The notes under the pieces were generated by a model, which did no database searches, was not told the DNA's origin, and saw only the letters and a list, made by a program, of their open reading frames with translations. A program made the translations under genes and the position numbers. This document shows, piece after piece, positions 8,399 to 17,312 of a DNA stretch of 64,000 nucleotides. The number at the start of each line of letters is the position of its first letter. Position 1 is the first letter of the stretch. The stretch is from Martinezella hainanensis. GTDB lineage: Bacteria > Pseudomonadota > Alphaproteobacteria > Rhizobiales > Rhizobiaceae. The stretch lies in assembly GCF_900094555.1 (NCBI RefSeq), contig NZ_FMAC01000003.1, positions 605,850 through 669,849 on the forward strand, in the 5' to 3' direction.

Positions 8399-9586
8399 CT
8401 AGTGATAATAGCCGAGGGTTTTCAGCCATTCATCGAAGGAGTGACTGCTGTCGGACGATGCCGGCGAGACGATCTGCCCTAGATAGCGGGGTATGGTGAG
8501 GTTTCTGGCTTCACGGGGACTGTACCCGAATTCCTTGCCGAAGGCCCGGCTGAAGTGCGCAGCCGAGGAAAAGCCGACGGCAAAGGCGATATCGACGATC
8601 TGCTCCCGATTGGCGGGATCGCTGAGGGCGGCATGAGCAGACAGGAGACGACGGCGCTGAATATAGTGATGCACGCCACCATATTGTTCGAATATCTGAT
8701 AGAGCCTGGTGCGGGATATGCCGAGCTCGCGACATATGTGCTCGACCGTCAGGTCGCCTGACGTGAGGTTGCCTTCCACGAACCGCCGCACGCGCTCCGT
8801 CACGGCGAGGGTGCTGTGTTGCTCCATGCCGGTCGATTGCGCCGCCGAAGTCGAAACGGAAGCCACAATCATATTGCGCACCGTCTGGACAACGTGCGGC
8901 AGATCGGTCGCTGCAAAGCGTGGAAGATTGTTTTCGACACTATCGAGGAATTCGATCAACATGTTGGTGAACACGCCGGAGAGGGCGATATTGTTCTCGA
9001 TCTCCACCGGTGTCGGAACGTCGAACAGCAATGCCCTCGGCAGAAAGAGCGAGAGGGCCGTTGCCTCGGTCGAGCGCCCTCGAAATGGCTGTCCCAGCGA
9101 TCGCAGTTCCACCTTGCCGGGCTTGCCTTCCAAAACACGGCCATCGACCTCTGTCCAGGTCCGGCCGTTGCTCAGCAAGGAAATGTGCCAGTGATCGATG
9201 TGGTTGGTTTTCGCCTTCGCTTGCGAGCGCATATAGCTGTGGGGCGGCGTATCTTGCTGAACGATGAGCATGCCGCCAAGATTCCACGCGATATGGTCGG
9301 CCGGAAAGCCGGCTTCCGGCGAGACATTGTCCGGCAGTCGCACGTCGGCCACGGGAGCAACATAGGCTTGCCAGGCGGCAAATTGCGCAGCCGGCTCGAT
9401 GTCACGTGTCGAGAATTTCAACGGCTGCAAGGCCGGCGGTGGTAGGGCTTCCTCCGTCGCTGCCGTCTCCGGTCGCGGAAAACGCCGCCGCTCTGACTGC
9501 AAAGACTTTCTGTCCTTGCGCCTTGGCTGATCCTCCGCCTCGTCTGACGCAGATTCGGATCGTTCTTCGCGCCGAAAATCAGACAA
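8399..9586 (-). CDS. AraC-family transcriptional regulator
   Basis: A 395-aa activator or repressor. Residues 1-50 are charged and low complexity (ERSESASDEAEDQPRRKDRK). An AraC-binding-like sensor domain follows (about 55-240; SLGQPFRGRS, ALSLFLPRALLF). The C-terminal AraC/XylS domain has two helix-turn-helices: VEHICRELGISRTRLYQIFE and VDIAFAVGFSSAAHFSRAFG, then FGYSPREAR. The start is a TTG at 9586, placed 5 nt after a strong AGGAGG, which makes this rare start convincing. Feature layout resembles FeaR-type regulators. Its target is unknown; no divergent gene lies close. Confidence 0.85.
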   Translation of the reverse strand: MSDFRREERSESASDEAEDQPRRKDRKSLQSERRRFPRPETAATEEALPPPALQPLKFSTRDIEPAAQFAAWQAYVAPVADVRLPDNVSPEAGFPADHIAWNLGGMLIVQQDTPPHSYMRSQAKAKTNHIDHWHISLLSNGRTWTEVDGRVLEGKPGKVELRSLGQPFRGRSTEATALSLFLPRALLFDVPTPVEIENNIALSGVFTNMLIEFLDSVENNLPRFAATDLPHVVQTVRNMIVASVSTSAAQSTGMEQHSTLAVTERVRRFVEGNLTSGDLTVEHICRELGISRTRLYQIFEQYGGVHHYIQRRRLLSAHAALSDPANREQIVDIAFAVGFSSAAHFSRAFGKEFGYSPREARNLTIPRYLGQIVSPASSDSSHSFDEWLKTLGYYH

Positions 9587-10157
9587 TCCGTCCTCCTCGA
9601 ATACGGCCAGGACAGAACATGAGCGCCGCCATCAACTCTTTATCCATCATTCAAGCAGGCGGCTGTCTCCGCTTCGAGCCGCCTTCTTCAACGAGCCGAT
9701 ATGCTGCTGTAATTCCTGCCGTATTCCTAGCTCTTTCACCATATCAAGACTTTCATTTGCTGCGCCTTTTCGAAAAGGCAAGTCTTGCGGGTCGCCAAAC
9801 CTATATTCCCGCTGCAATTGTCGCAAAATATGGCCGCTGTCCGAACCGATCTGTCTCCTGCCGGTACATTTTCCAAGTCAAACGCTGCATAGGGGTCGGC
9901 ATCCTCTGTGCAAGCACATCCAGGTGCAAACGAAAATTTGCTCCATACAGGTGCTTTGCAAAATCGTTCCGAAACTATTCCGCTTTTGCCTCATCCTGCT
10001 TGGCACCGCTCGGTTACTATCGTATTTCCCGAAGGCTTTGACGGGGATGCCTTGCGAACGACCAATTCCGTTTTCACAGCCCCTATGCGTAGTTTGCAGT
10101 TGCCCATCCTGCCAAGCTTGCCTAGGCAGATATCAACTGCAATTTTTGGAATGAGAC
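9587..10157. other. Long intergenic gap with a 16-bp perfect palindrome
   Basis: 571 bp with lower GC than the neighbouring genes and no supported coding frame; a frame open across it has atypical codon use. It contains the perfect palindrome GCCTTTTCGAAAAGGC at 9764-9779, which has no loop and so is more like a protein-binding site than a hairpin. It should also hold the promoters of the AraC and dipeptidase genes. Confidence 0.5.
9764..9779. promoter_or_regulatory. Perfect 16-bp palindrome, possible operator
   Basis: GCCTTTTCGAAAAGGC reads the same on both strands. It lies 178 bp upstream of the AraC gene start and 379 bp upstream of the dipeptidase start. A dimeric regulator site is possible, including the AraC regulator itself, although AraC sites are more often direct repeats. 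Confidence 0.4.
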
Positions 10158-11195
10158 ATGACCGAATCCTCGATAATCCCCGTCTTCGATGGCCATAATG
10201 ACGTGCTGCTTCGGCTGCGCCGCGGTGGCTTGAATTCCGTCAACGCTTTCCTGAATGGCGAAGCTGCCGGGCATATCGATCTGCCTCGCGCTCGCCGTGG
10301 TGGCCTCGCGGGTGGCCTTTGCGCCATATTCATTCCGTCGCCGGATCAGCCGAAGGCTGAAAATGCCGATTTCGCGACACCTGCCCAGCCCGACGCACTG
10401 AACGAAACTCTGGCGATGGCGCGGCTTCTGCTTGCGATCGAAGCACGCTCCGAGGGAGCTGTGAAGGTCTGCCGCTCGGCCGCTGATATCAAGGGTTCGA
10501 TTGCCGAAGGCCAGTTCGCCGCGGTGTTCCACATCGAAGGTGCGGAAGCGGTCGCGGCCGATCTCGATGCGCTTTACGTCCTGCATCAGGCCGGCCTGCG
10601 GACGCTTGGACCTGTCTGGAGCCGCCCCAATGTCTTTGCTTATGGTGTGCCTTTCCGTTTCCCTTCGACGCCGGATATCGGCCCCGGGCTCACCGATGCG
10701 GGCAAGGATCTGATCCGTGCCTGCAACGAGCTCAGGATTATGATCGATCTCTCGCACATGAACGAGCAGGGATTCTGGGATATCGCCAAACTCTCGAATG
10801 CGCCGCTGGTAGCCTCGCATTCGAATGCGCATGCCATCAGCCCGCATAGCCGCAATCTGACCGACAAGCAGCTCGACGCGATCCGCGATACCGGCGGGTT
10901 GGTCGGGATCAATTTCGGCGTGCTCTTCCTGCGTGACGACGGCGTGAGGAACACGGATACGCCGCTCGACATTCTTGTTCGCCACGTCGCTTATATTGCC
11001 GAGCGCATCGGCATCGAGCATGTCGCGCTCGGTTCCGATTTCGACGGTACGACCATTCCGGCGGCGCTCGGCGATGCAAGCGGCCTGCCGAAGCTGATCG
11101 ACGCCCTGCGTGTGCATGGGTTCGACGATCAGTCGCTTGCCAAGATCGCCCATCAGAACTGGATCCGGGTCCTCGAACAGACATGGGGCGGCTGA
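10158..11195 (+). CDS. Membrane dipeptidase, peptidase family M19
   Basis: A 345-aa zinc hydrolase of the renal dipeptidase family that cleaves dipeptides, often with D-residues or modified amides. The binuclear metal ligands are visible: HxD in FDGHNDVLLR near residue 12, Glu in FHIEGAEAV near 125, His in DLSHMNEQGF near 200, and His in VASHSNAHAI near 220. The last catalytic Asp is in LGSDFDGTTIP near 295. Length is normal for the family and no signal peptide is present, so it is cytosolic. It converges with the P450 gene with only 40 bp between stops. Confidence 0.93.
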   Translation: MTESSIIPVFDGHNDVLLRLRRGGLNSVNAFLNGEAAGHIDLPRARRGGLAGGLCAIFIPSPDQPKAENADFATPAQPDALNETLAMARLLLAIEARSEGAVKVCRSAADIKGSIAEGQFAAVFHIEGAEAVAADLDALYVLHQAGLRTLGPVWSRPNVFAYGVPFRFPSTPDIGPGLTDAGKDLIRACNELRIMIDLSHMNEQGFWDIAKLSNAPLVASHSNAHAISPHSRNLTDKQLDAIRDTGGLVGINFGVLFLRDDGVRNTDTPLDILVRHVAYIAERIGIEHVALGSDFDGTTIPAALGDASGLPKLIDALRVHGFDDQSLAKIAHQNWIRVLEQTWGG

Positions 11196-11235
11196 GACGC
11201 CCTTTCGTGCCTGTCCGGGCAGGCGGCCCGCTCGA

Positions 11236-12603
11236 CTATCGCTCGATGAGGTTGATCGACAGCGGATGCATGGGCCGCAACGTGACCTTCATGACCGGCT
11301 TGGGCGAAGGCTCGTTCGAGCCGGCTACGCGGAATTTCTGCAGGAGCACGGCGAGGATTGCGACGGCCTCGATCATCGCAAAGCCATTGCCGATGCAGAC
11401 GCGCGGACCGGCGCCGAAGGGCATGAAGGCGTAGCGATGGCGGTTTCTTGCCACCTCCGGCTCAAAGCGGTCGGGATCGAAAACCTGCGGATCTTCCCAA
11501 AGGTCTGCATGATGGTGCACTGCGTAGATTGGCACATAGATAATGGTGCCGGCCGGGATCGTATGTGCACCGATGGTAAATTCGCTGGTTACCGCGCGCG
11601 AAACGATTGGCGCCGGCGGATAAAGCCGCATGGCTTCGGAGAAGACCTGTCGGGCATAGGTGAGCTTGCCGAGATGTTCGGCCGTCAGCGGGCCGCCCTC
11701 GGTCACGGTGGCGATCTCTTCGAAGAGCCTCGCCTGGCAGTCCGGATGGCGGGCAAGAAGATGAAAGGTCCAGGCAAGACCGAGCGCCGTCGTCTCATGT
11801 CCGGCGGTAATGAAGGTCATCAGATTGTCGATCACCTCTTCGTCCGTCATCATGCGGCCGGTTTCGGGATCGGCCGCGTCGAGCAGCATGGACACGAGAT
11901 CGCTGCGCTCCTTGCCGCTGCGTCGTCGTTCGGCAATCACCGCGCCAAGGGTAGTTCGCAAGAAGGCGACGGCTGATCGCGCCTTTTCCTTGCCGGGATG
12001 TGGCATCCAGTCGGGCAGGCCAAGCAGGCCGAACGCGAATTTCCAGCCTGTCGGCTTGAGGTAGTTGGTAATATTGCACTCGACCTTGTCGACATCGATG
12101 CCATCGCCGCCCGACATCATCGTATCGACGATAATATCGAAGGTGGTGCGCATCATTTCCTGACACAGGTCGATGGAGCTGTTCTTGTAGGTGAGCCAGA
12201 GGTCGCGCCTGCGGCTTGCGGCCGCGATCATGGCTGGCTGCAATTCCAGCAATTTCTCGTGACGAAAGGCGCCGGCCACCGATTGACGCTGCCATTTCCA
12301 ATGGGCGCCATCGGAGGTGAGAATGCCGTTGCCGAGAGCTGGTCCCAACACGCGACGCACGTCCTCGCCTTTGCCGAGCGAATCGGAATTGCGCACCAGC
12401 GTCTGATAGATGAGTTCTGGATCCGTGAGATAGATCCGCAGCTTGCCGCCCAATTGAGTAAAGACCATGGGCTCGATGAAGACTTCCGGCGGCAGCGCAT
12501 CAAGTGGATTGCGGATCAGCGAAAGCAGGACATGTGGCATGGAGCGCGGAGTAAGGGGAAATGTCATCTCTGAAAGATCGGCGGCGTTCACGCTTGCATT
12601 CAT
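11236..12603 (-). CDS. Cytochrome P450
   Basis: Soluble 455-aa haem monooxygenase. The I-helix oxygen-activation motif AGHETT is at 267-272, the ExxR motif (E323, R326 in EAMRLYPP) is intact, and the haem loop FGAGPRVCIG has the proximal ligand Cys403. No N-terminal membrane anchor is present. Ferredoxin and reductase partners are not encoded nearby, so it must borrow them. Its promoter faces a TetR gene across two copies of a TAAGGT-type palindrome, so it is likely induced by a small hydrophobic ligand sensed by TetR. Sequence features resemble P450s for fatty acids or polyketide-like substrates, but the substrate is unknown. Confidence 0.93.
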   Translation of the reverse strand: MNASVNAADLSEMTFPLTPRSMPHVLLSLIRNPLDALPPEVFIEPMVFTQLGGKLRIYLTDPELIYQTLVRNSDSLGKGEDVRRVLGPALGNGILTSDGAHWKWQRQSVAGAFRHEKLLELQPAMIAAASRRRDLWLTYKNSSIDLCQEMMRTTFDIIVDTMMSGGDGIDVDKVECNITNYLKPTGWKFAFGLLGLPDWMPHPGKEKARSAVAFLRTTLGAVIAERRRSGKERSDLVSMLLDAADPETGRMMTDEEVIDNLMTFITAGHETTALGLAWTFHLLARHPDCQARLFEEIATVTEGGPLTAEHLGKLTYARQVFSEAMRLYPPAPIVSRAVTSEFTIGAHTIPAGTIIYVPIYAVHHHADLWEDPQVFDPDRFEPEVARNRHRYAFMPFGAGPRVCIGNGFAMIEAVAILAVLLQKFRVAGSNEPSPKPVMKVTLRPMHPLSINLIER

Positions 12604-12649
12604 CCTTCTATCTCCTTGTTCGCCCCGGCGGATGCCTGTAGATCAGGAT

Positions 12650-12665
12650 TAAGGTATTTGCCTTA
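12650..12665. promoter_or_regulatory. TetR operator, copy 1
   Basis: TAAGGTATTTGCCTTA, an imperfect palindrome with TAAGG/CCTTA arms, 47 bp upstream of the P450 start. It repeats, 23 bp away centre to centre, at 12673-12688. The 23-bp phasing places the two sites about two helical turns apart. Confidence 0.75.
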
Positions 12666-12672
12666 GAGAGAA

Positions 12673-12688
12673 TAAGGTGGATACCTTA
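12673..12688. promoter_or_regulatory. TetR operator, copy 2
   Basis: TAAGGTGGATACCTTA, with TAAGGT and ACCTTA arms in inverted orientation, 22 bp upstream of the TetR start at 12710. Position and symmetry suggest autorepression of tetR and joint control of the P450 gene. Confidence 0.75.
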
Positions 12689-12709
12689 GGGCTTCAAGGG
12701 GGGATCAAA

Positions 12710-13381
12710 ATGGCGCCCAAGAAAAACAAGAGCGTGGACGCCACAGCGCGACCCGACACACGTGAGCGGATTCTTATCTCGACTTTGTCTCTCTTCAATC
12801 AGAGGGGGCCGGAAGCGGTGACCACGGCCGAGATCGCCAAATCCGTGCACATCAATCAGGGCAACCTCTATTATCATTTCCGCACCAAGGAATCGCTTGT
12901 GCTAGCCCTGTTTTCCCGCTTCGAAGCGGACGCCTTGGCGCTGGTCGGGCAGGCCGATGCCGTTCAGGGAACGGACTCTAAGGCCTATGCCGGCTTTCTG
13001 CGTAAGTGGTTCTCGCTCATTTGGACCCATCGCTTCCTATTTCGTGACATTCCACGCCTTTTGGCGATTGCCCCCGGCTTGAAAGCGCCGATCCTGATGG
13101 TCAGCTCCGGCATGCGCCTCTCCGTCGATGTCATTTTTCAGCGGATGGAAGATGCGGGCCTGATCAGCGTCGCCTTGAGCGACCGCAAGCCGCTGATGAC
13201 CAATATGTGGATCGTGTCGACCTATTGGGCCGTCTATCTCGGTCTTCAGGAAGGAGTCAGCGATCTTGCACCCCAACATGTGCATTGGGGACTCGGCCAG
13301 GTCGCGAGCCTGTTGCGCCCCTATCTTTCGCCGCAGGCACGAGCGGATCTGGAAGAGATGCTCGCGGAGCCCTTCGCGTAA
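12710..13381 (+). CDS. TetR-family transcriptional regulator
   Basis: A 223-aa repressor. The N-terminal helix-turn-helix is TAEIAKSVHINQGNLYYHFR, followed by the TKESL helix typical of TetR. The C-terminal domain (WIVSTYWAVYLGLQEG and on) forms the ligand pocket and dimer interface. ATG at 12710 (MAPKKNKS) follows AGGGGG by a normal spacing; an upstream in-frame ATG at 12677 would overlap operator copy 2, so I rejected it. Divergent from the P450 gene. It probably derepresses the P450 when a hydrophobic substrate binds. Confidence 0.9.
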   Translation: MAPKKNKSVDATARPDTRERILISTLSLFNQRGPEAVTTAEIAKSVHINQGNLYYHFRTKESLVLALFSRFEADALALVGQADAVQGTDSKAYAGFLRKWFSLIWTHRFLFRDIPRLLAIAPGLKAPILMVSSGMRLSVDVIFQRMEDAGLISVALSDRKPLMTNMWIVSTYWAVYLGLQEGVSDLAPQHVHWGLGQVASLLRPYLSPQARADLEEMLAEPFA

Positions 13382-13566
13382 GGCCTTTCTGCTGGGTAAG
13401 TCCTTGCCGCCAATCCTTGGGCAAACGAACAAAGAATCTCCGAAGCCAGCCAAAATCGGATGATTTAATCTACTAAAAACATAGGGTTTATATCTAATAA
13501 TTGCATGCGTCGCAGGGTCACTGTTCCGTCAGACGACGCTTGTGATGGATCGTGAGGATCGCGACG

Positions 13567-14610
13567 ATGAGACTTATCACACGGCTTGCCCTGTCGGCCG
13601 TCACTCCGCTTTTTCTTGCGCAGGCCGCGCTGGCTGGCGGTGTGAATGGCGCTCCTGCGCCCTTTGACAAGGGGGGCGTTAAGATCGCTTTGGTCAGCTA
13701 TATCTCCGCAGGCGATTTCTTCCAGGCTTATCAGGCCGGCGCTGAGGCCCAGGCCAAGGCGCTCGATATCGATTTGCGCGTCTTCCCCGGTCGTCAGGAT
13801 GCGGCCGCCCAGCGCGAACAGATTCTTCAGGCGATCAATCTCGGCGTATCCGCCATCGTCATTGATCATGGCCTGCCGGAATCGCTTGGCGATGTCGTCC
13901 AGCAGGCGCTCGACAAGGGTATCAAGGTCGTCGCTTTCGACGTCAATCTCAACAATCCGAAGATCCCGCAGGTCGAGCAGAGCGATCACGAGCTTGCCGA
14001 TCTTGCTCTGAAGCAGGTTGTCAAGGAGAACGGCGACAGCTTCAAGGCGGGCTATGTCTATGTCGCCGGCTTCGCGCCGCTCGACCGTCGCAACGAGGTT
14101 TGGGACGCGTTCAAGAAGCAGAATGCCGGTGTCGTCGAAAAAGCCCGTTTCGGCAATGTCAGCGATACGACGGCGACCTCGACGGCCGATCAGGCCAAGG
14201 CGGCGCTCGCGGCCAATCCCGACATCACCGTCATCTTCGCGCCCTATGACGAATTTGCGCGCGGCGTGAAGCTTGCCGCGACGGATCTCGGCATCGCGAA
14301 CAAACTGAAGATCTATTCGGCCGACGTTTCGACAGCCGACATTCAGGAGATCACGGAGCCGGGCAGCCCATGGGTTGCGACGGTTGCGACCAATCCCGCC
14401 GTCGTCGGTGCCGTCTCCATCCGAGCTGCCGCGTTGCAGGTCGCCGGACAGGAGGTTCCGCACCAGATCACCGTCAAGCCGACGCTGCTGACGCAGGAGG
14501 GGCTTCGCGCCGCCAACGTCCAGACGATTGAGGAACTGGCCAAGAAAGTTCCGGCCTTCAGCGCCAGCGATGCAGTGACCGCCAGCTGGATCCCGGACAA
14601 GCTTTTCTAA
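13567..14610 (+). CDS. Sugar-type ABC periplasmic binding protein, orphan
   Basis: A 347-aa exported protein of the ribose/xylose-binding class (Peripla_BP_4 fold). The signal peptide is MRLITRLALSAV and on to a cut after ALA near 23. The mature part begins VKIALVSYISAGDFFQAYQ and carries the typical INLGVSAIVIDHG and VVAFDVNLNN strands. ATG at 13567 follows GAGGA by 8 nt; GTG/ATG further up is less likely. No permease or ATPase lies nearby. The next gene is a DszC/SfnB-like monooxygenase, suggesting capture of a sulfur-containing or similar small molecule. A GC-rich hairpin follows at 14631. Confidence 0.85.
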   Translation: MRLITRLALSAVTPLFLAQAALAGGVNGAPAPFDKGGVKIALVSYISAGDFFQAYQAGAEAQAKALDIDLRVFPGRQDAAAQREQILQAINLGVSAIVIDHGLPESLGDVVQQALDKGIKVVAFDVNLNNPKIPQVEQSDHELADLALKQVVKENGDSFKAGYVYVAGFAPLDRRNEVWDAFKKQNAGVVEKARFGNVSDTTATSTADQAKAALAANPDITVIFAPYDEFARGVKLAATDLGIANKLKIYSADVSTADIQEITEPGSPWVATVATNPAVVGAVSIRAAALQVAGQEVPHQITVKPTLLTQEGLRAANVQTIEELAKKVPAFSASDAVTASWIPDKLF

Positions 14611-14630
14611 GCAGTCATTCCCGATATGCT

Positions 14631-14652
14631 GGCGGGACTTTCCGATCCCGCC
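14631..14652 (+). terminator. Intercistronic stem-loop after the binding-protein gene
   Basis: Perfect 7-bp arms GGCGGGA (14631-14637) and TCCCGCC (14646-14652) with an 8-nt loop, 21 nt after the stop of the binding-protein gene and before the monooxygenase gene. No T-tract follows. It is probably an attenuator or 3' mRNA stabiliser, not a full terminator. Confidence 0.5.
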
Positions 14653-14683
14653 GGACTTACGTCCATGAACCGGAGTTCATATC

Positions 14684-15889
14684 ATGAGCCAGTCCAACGT
14701 CGTCTTTGCGAGCAATCGAAACGCCACGCGGGAGGACCTCTTTACCAGAGCCGAAGAGATTTCCGCTGACCTTTCCAAGCGTGCAGCGGAGCTCGATCGC
14801 GAAGGTCGGCCGCCGCTTGGCGAAATCGTCAAACTGAAAAATGCCGGATTGTTGAACGCGCTGCATGAGCCACAGATCGGCGGCGGCGGCCTCGATTGGG
14901 TGGATGGCTTGCGGCTGGTACGCACCCTTGCGCGCGGCGAAAGCTCTATCGGCCAGCTTCTCGGTTATCACTACGTCAACAGTCAATATATTTATTGGGC
15001 CTTCGACGAGGCGCGCGCCCAGGAACTCGGCGGCAAGACGGTCGCCAACAGCCTTTACTGGGGTGCCGCGGTCAACCCGCGCGATCCGGGCCTCGTGCTT
15101 ACCCGCCGCGGCAACGGCTATGTTCTGAACGGCCGCAAATCCTTTTCCACGGCTGCTCACGTATCCGATTACATCAACGCCAACGCCGCGCTTGAAGACA
15201 AGATCATCGGCTTTGCCGTACCGACCAATCGGGCGGGTTACAAAGCCAATGACGATTGGGACAATTTCGGCCAGCGCCTGTCGGACAGCGGCAGCGTCGA
15301 GTTTCACGATTTTCCCGTCTATGAGGAGGATCTGGACAGAGCGGCATTGACGGACGGAGAAGCCCCGGTGCTCGCGACGTTCAACACGCCCCTCATCCAG
15401 CTCGTTTTCGTGAACTTCTATCTTGGTACGGCTGAAGGCGCATTGCGCGAGGCCGTCGATTATGTCCGCACCACGACACGGCCCTGGATCAGCTCGGGCG
15501 TCGAGCGCGCATCGGACGATCCCTATATTCTCGAGCGCATCGGCGAGTTCACGGCTGCTCTCAAGGCTTCGGCTGCGCTGGCCGATAGTGCTGCCGCGGC
15601 AGTTCAAGAGGCTCTGGCAAGAGGCGGCAAGGCGACCGCGCGGGAACGAGGCGAGGCGGCAGCGGAGGCCTATGCCGCGAAGGTGCATGCAACCCATGTT
15701 TCGCTTGATATCACCTCACGCGTCTTCGAGTTGACCGGTGCAAGGTCGACGGCGGAGAAATACCGCTTCGATCGTTTCTGGCGCAATGTGCGGACACATA
15801 CCCTGCACGATCCGGTTTTCTACAAGGCCAAGGAAGTCGGCGAATTTGTGCTGAACGACAAGATCCCCGAGGTCAGCCTCTATAGTTGA
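14684..15889 (+). CDS. DszC/SfnB-like flavin-dependent monooxygenase (acyl-CoA dehydrogenase fold)
   Basis: A 401-aa protein with the acyl-CoA dehydrogenase fold used by FMNH2-dependent sulfur oxygenases (DszC, SfnB). The N-terminal helical part carries PQIGGGGLDWVDGLRLV. The middle beta domain has VLNGRKSFSTAAH. The C terminus holds FWRNVRTHTLHDPV, a signature of DszC/SfnB proteins that true dehydrogenases lack. The catalytic Glu of acyl-CoA dehydrogenases is not evident. A reduced-flavin supply must come from elsewhere. It follows the orphan binding protein by 73 bp and is closed by a terminator at 16022. Role inferred: oxidation of an organosulfur or related N/S compound during sulfur scavenging. 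Confidence 0.82.
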   Translation: MSQSNVVFASNRNATREDLFTRAEEISADLSKRAAELDREGRPPLGEIVKLKNAGLLNALHEPQIGGGGLDWVDGLRLVRTLARGESSIGQLLGYHYVNSQYIYWAFDEARAQELGGKTVANSLYWGAAVNPRDPGLVLTRRGNGYVLNGRKSFSTAAHVSDYINANAALEDKIIGFAVPTNRAGYKANDDWDNFGQRLSDSGSVEFHDFPVYEEDLDRAALTDGEAPVLATFNTPLIQLVFVNFYLGTAEGALREAVDYVRTTTRPWISSGVERASDDPYILERIGEFTAALKASAALADSAAAAVQEALARGGKATARERGEAAAEAYAAKVHATHVSLDITSRVFELTGARSTAEKYRFDRFWRNVRTHTLHDPVFYKAKEVGEFVLNDKIPEVSLYS

Positions 15890-16262
15890 ATACCGGGGTG
15901 ATGAGCGGTGCAGTCCAAAAACTAGGTAGGCTCGTGTCTGCTCCGGCGGTGAATTCACCCGTACCCAAAATCGGTCAGCGTCGTTGATATCTGCTGTGGT
16001 GTGGACAGGGGTTAGAACACGCCGCAGCCTTAAGCGTGCGCTTACGGCTGTGGTTTTCGCACAATGCCGGATGGCTCTTGCTTTAATATCCGGCTCACAA
16101 ATTCTGTGCTCAACTCATTATTCTGTGGAGGGTTGCCGGCACATGCCGTAATGCGCACATGTTCCTCGCTAGGATTTCCTCTCTCGCGAATCGCTGCAAC
16201 ACCCGCTTCCGCAAGGGCAGGCGATCGCGATTGAGAGTGAAATTGATCCAATGGAGTCCTTC
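15890..16262. other. Intergenic gap with terminator upstream of ftsZ
   Basis: 373 bp. It contains the terminator hairpin at 16022-16057 and presumably the ftsZ promoter. A short open frame on the minus strand here is an antisense shadow without ribosome site. Confidence 0.5.
16022..16057 (+). terminator. Rho-independent terminator
   Basis: Stem CCGCAGCCTTAAGC (16022-16035), loop GTGC and return arm GCTTACGGCTGTGG (16040-16053) pair over 14 positions with one mismatch and one G-U pair, then TTTT at 16054-16057. It lies 133 bp downstream of the DszC/SfnB-like gene and isolates ftsZ from it. Confidence 0.75.
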
Positions 16263-17270
16263 ATGGCTGACATCCGCGCACCACTTTCCGGGGTGATACC
16301 GAAGATTTCCGTCGTCGGTGTCGGCGGTGGCGGCGGCAACGCGATCAACAATATGATCACGCAACAACTTCAGGGCGTTGAATTCATCGCGGCAAATACG
16401 GATGCGCAGGCGCTTGCGACGTCCAAAGCCACCAGGCGCATTCAACTTGGCGCGCAGGTGACGGAAGGTCTCGGCGCAGGCTCCCTGCCGGAAATCGGAC
16501 GAGCCGCCGCTGAGGAATCCATTGATGAAATCATGGACCATCTCCAGGGCACGCACATGTGCTTCGTCACGGCCGGAATGGGTGGCGGCACCGGCACGGG
16601 CGCTGCCCCGATCATCGCGCAGGTCGCGCGACAAGCGGGTATCCTCACGGTCGGCGTTGTCACCAAGCCCTTTACGTTCGAAGGCAACCGGCGCATGCGC
16701 ACGGCCGATGAGGGCATCGAGCAACTCCGCCAAAGTGCCGATACTGTCATCGTCATTCCCAATCAGAATCTGTTCCGCATTGCGGATGCGACGACCACCT
16801 TCGCAAACGCCTTCGTGACTGCGGACCGAGTCCTCTATGCGGGCGTCAGCTGCATCACCGATCTGATCATCAAGGAAGGTCTCATCAACCTCGACTTCGC
16901 CGACGTCAAATCCGTAATGCGGGGAATGGGACGTGCGATGATGGGAACGGGCGAGGCTTCGGGGCCAGGCCGCGCATTGAAAGCGGCAGATGCCGCCGTC
17001 TCCAACCCGCTTCTGGACGACATGAGCATGAAGGGCGCGCGTGGCGTGCTGATCTCCATTTCCGGCGGAACGGACATGACGCTGTTCGAGGTCGATGAGG
17101 CCGCCAGCCGCATCCGAGACGAAGTGTTTGCCGATGCCGATATCGTCGTCGGTGCGATCTTTGACAAGAATCTCGACGGGGTGTTCAGGGTATCGGTCGT
17201 TGCGACCGGTCTGGAAAGTCTCGCGGCGTCCGCCGGTCAGCCGATGGAAATCAATATGGATCGGCACTAG
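16263..17270 (+). CDS. ftsZ: Short FtsZ paralogue lacking the C-terminal linker and tail
   Basis: Tubulin-like GTPase of 335 aa. The GTP-binding signature GGGTGTG is at 107-113, the N-terminal [15 protein letters not shown] is intact, and the T7 synergy loop NLDFAD is at 209-214, so it should bind and hydrolyse GTP and polymerise. It ends right after the core domain ([12 protein letters not shown]...), with no linker and no conserved C-terminal peptide that binds FtsA, ZipA or MinC. Rhizobia carry such a second gene besides the long (about 590 aa) essential ftsZ; S. meliloti FtsZ2 and Agrobacterium FtsZ1 are examples. ATG at 16263 follows GGAG by 6 nt; ATG at 16251 is weaker. No ftsQA or mur genes are adjacent. 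It sits between two sulfur-type monooxygenase genes. Confidence 0.95.
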   Translation: MADIRAPLSGVIPKISVVGVGGGGGNAINNMITQQLQGVEFIAANTDAQALATSKATRRIQLGAQVTEGLGAGSLPEIGRAAAEESIDEIMDHLQGTHMCFVTAGMGGGTGTGAAPIIAQVARQAGILTVGVVTKPFTFEGNRRMRTADEGIEQLRQSADTVIVIPNQNLFRIADATTTFANAFVTADRVLYAGVSCITDLIIKEGLINLDFADVKSVMRGMGRAMMGTGEASGPGRALKAADAAVSNPLLDDMSMKGARGVLISISGGTDMTLFEVDEAASRIRDEVFADADIVVGAIFDKNLDGVFRVSVVATGLESLAASAGQPMEINMDRH

Positions 17271-17312
17271 CTGGCTTCGGCGTGCCGCTCCTGATCTATA
17301 CTTGATTGTATG

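Noticed and set aside
10122..11153. A 343-codon frame antisense to the dipeptidase
   Set aside because: No motif, and it is fully overlapped by an enzyme with all zinc ligands in place.
11209..11224. Hairpin between dipeptidase and P450 genes as a terminator
   Set aside because: Only 5-bp arms (GCCTG/CAGGC) and no T-tract; too weak to call.
13465..14463. A 332-codon frame antisense to the binding protein
   Set aside because: Composition typical of a shadow frame; the plus strand has signal peptide and family fold.
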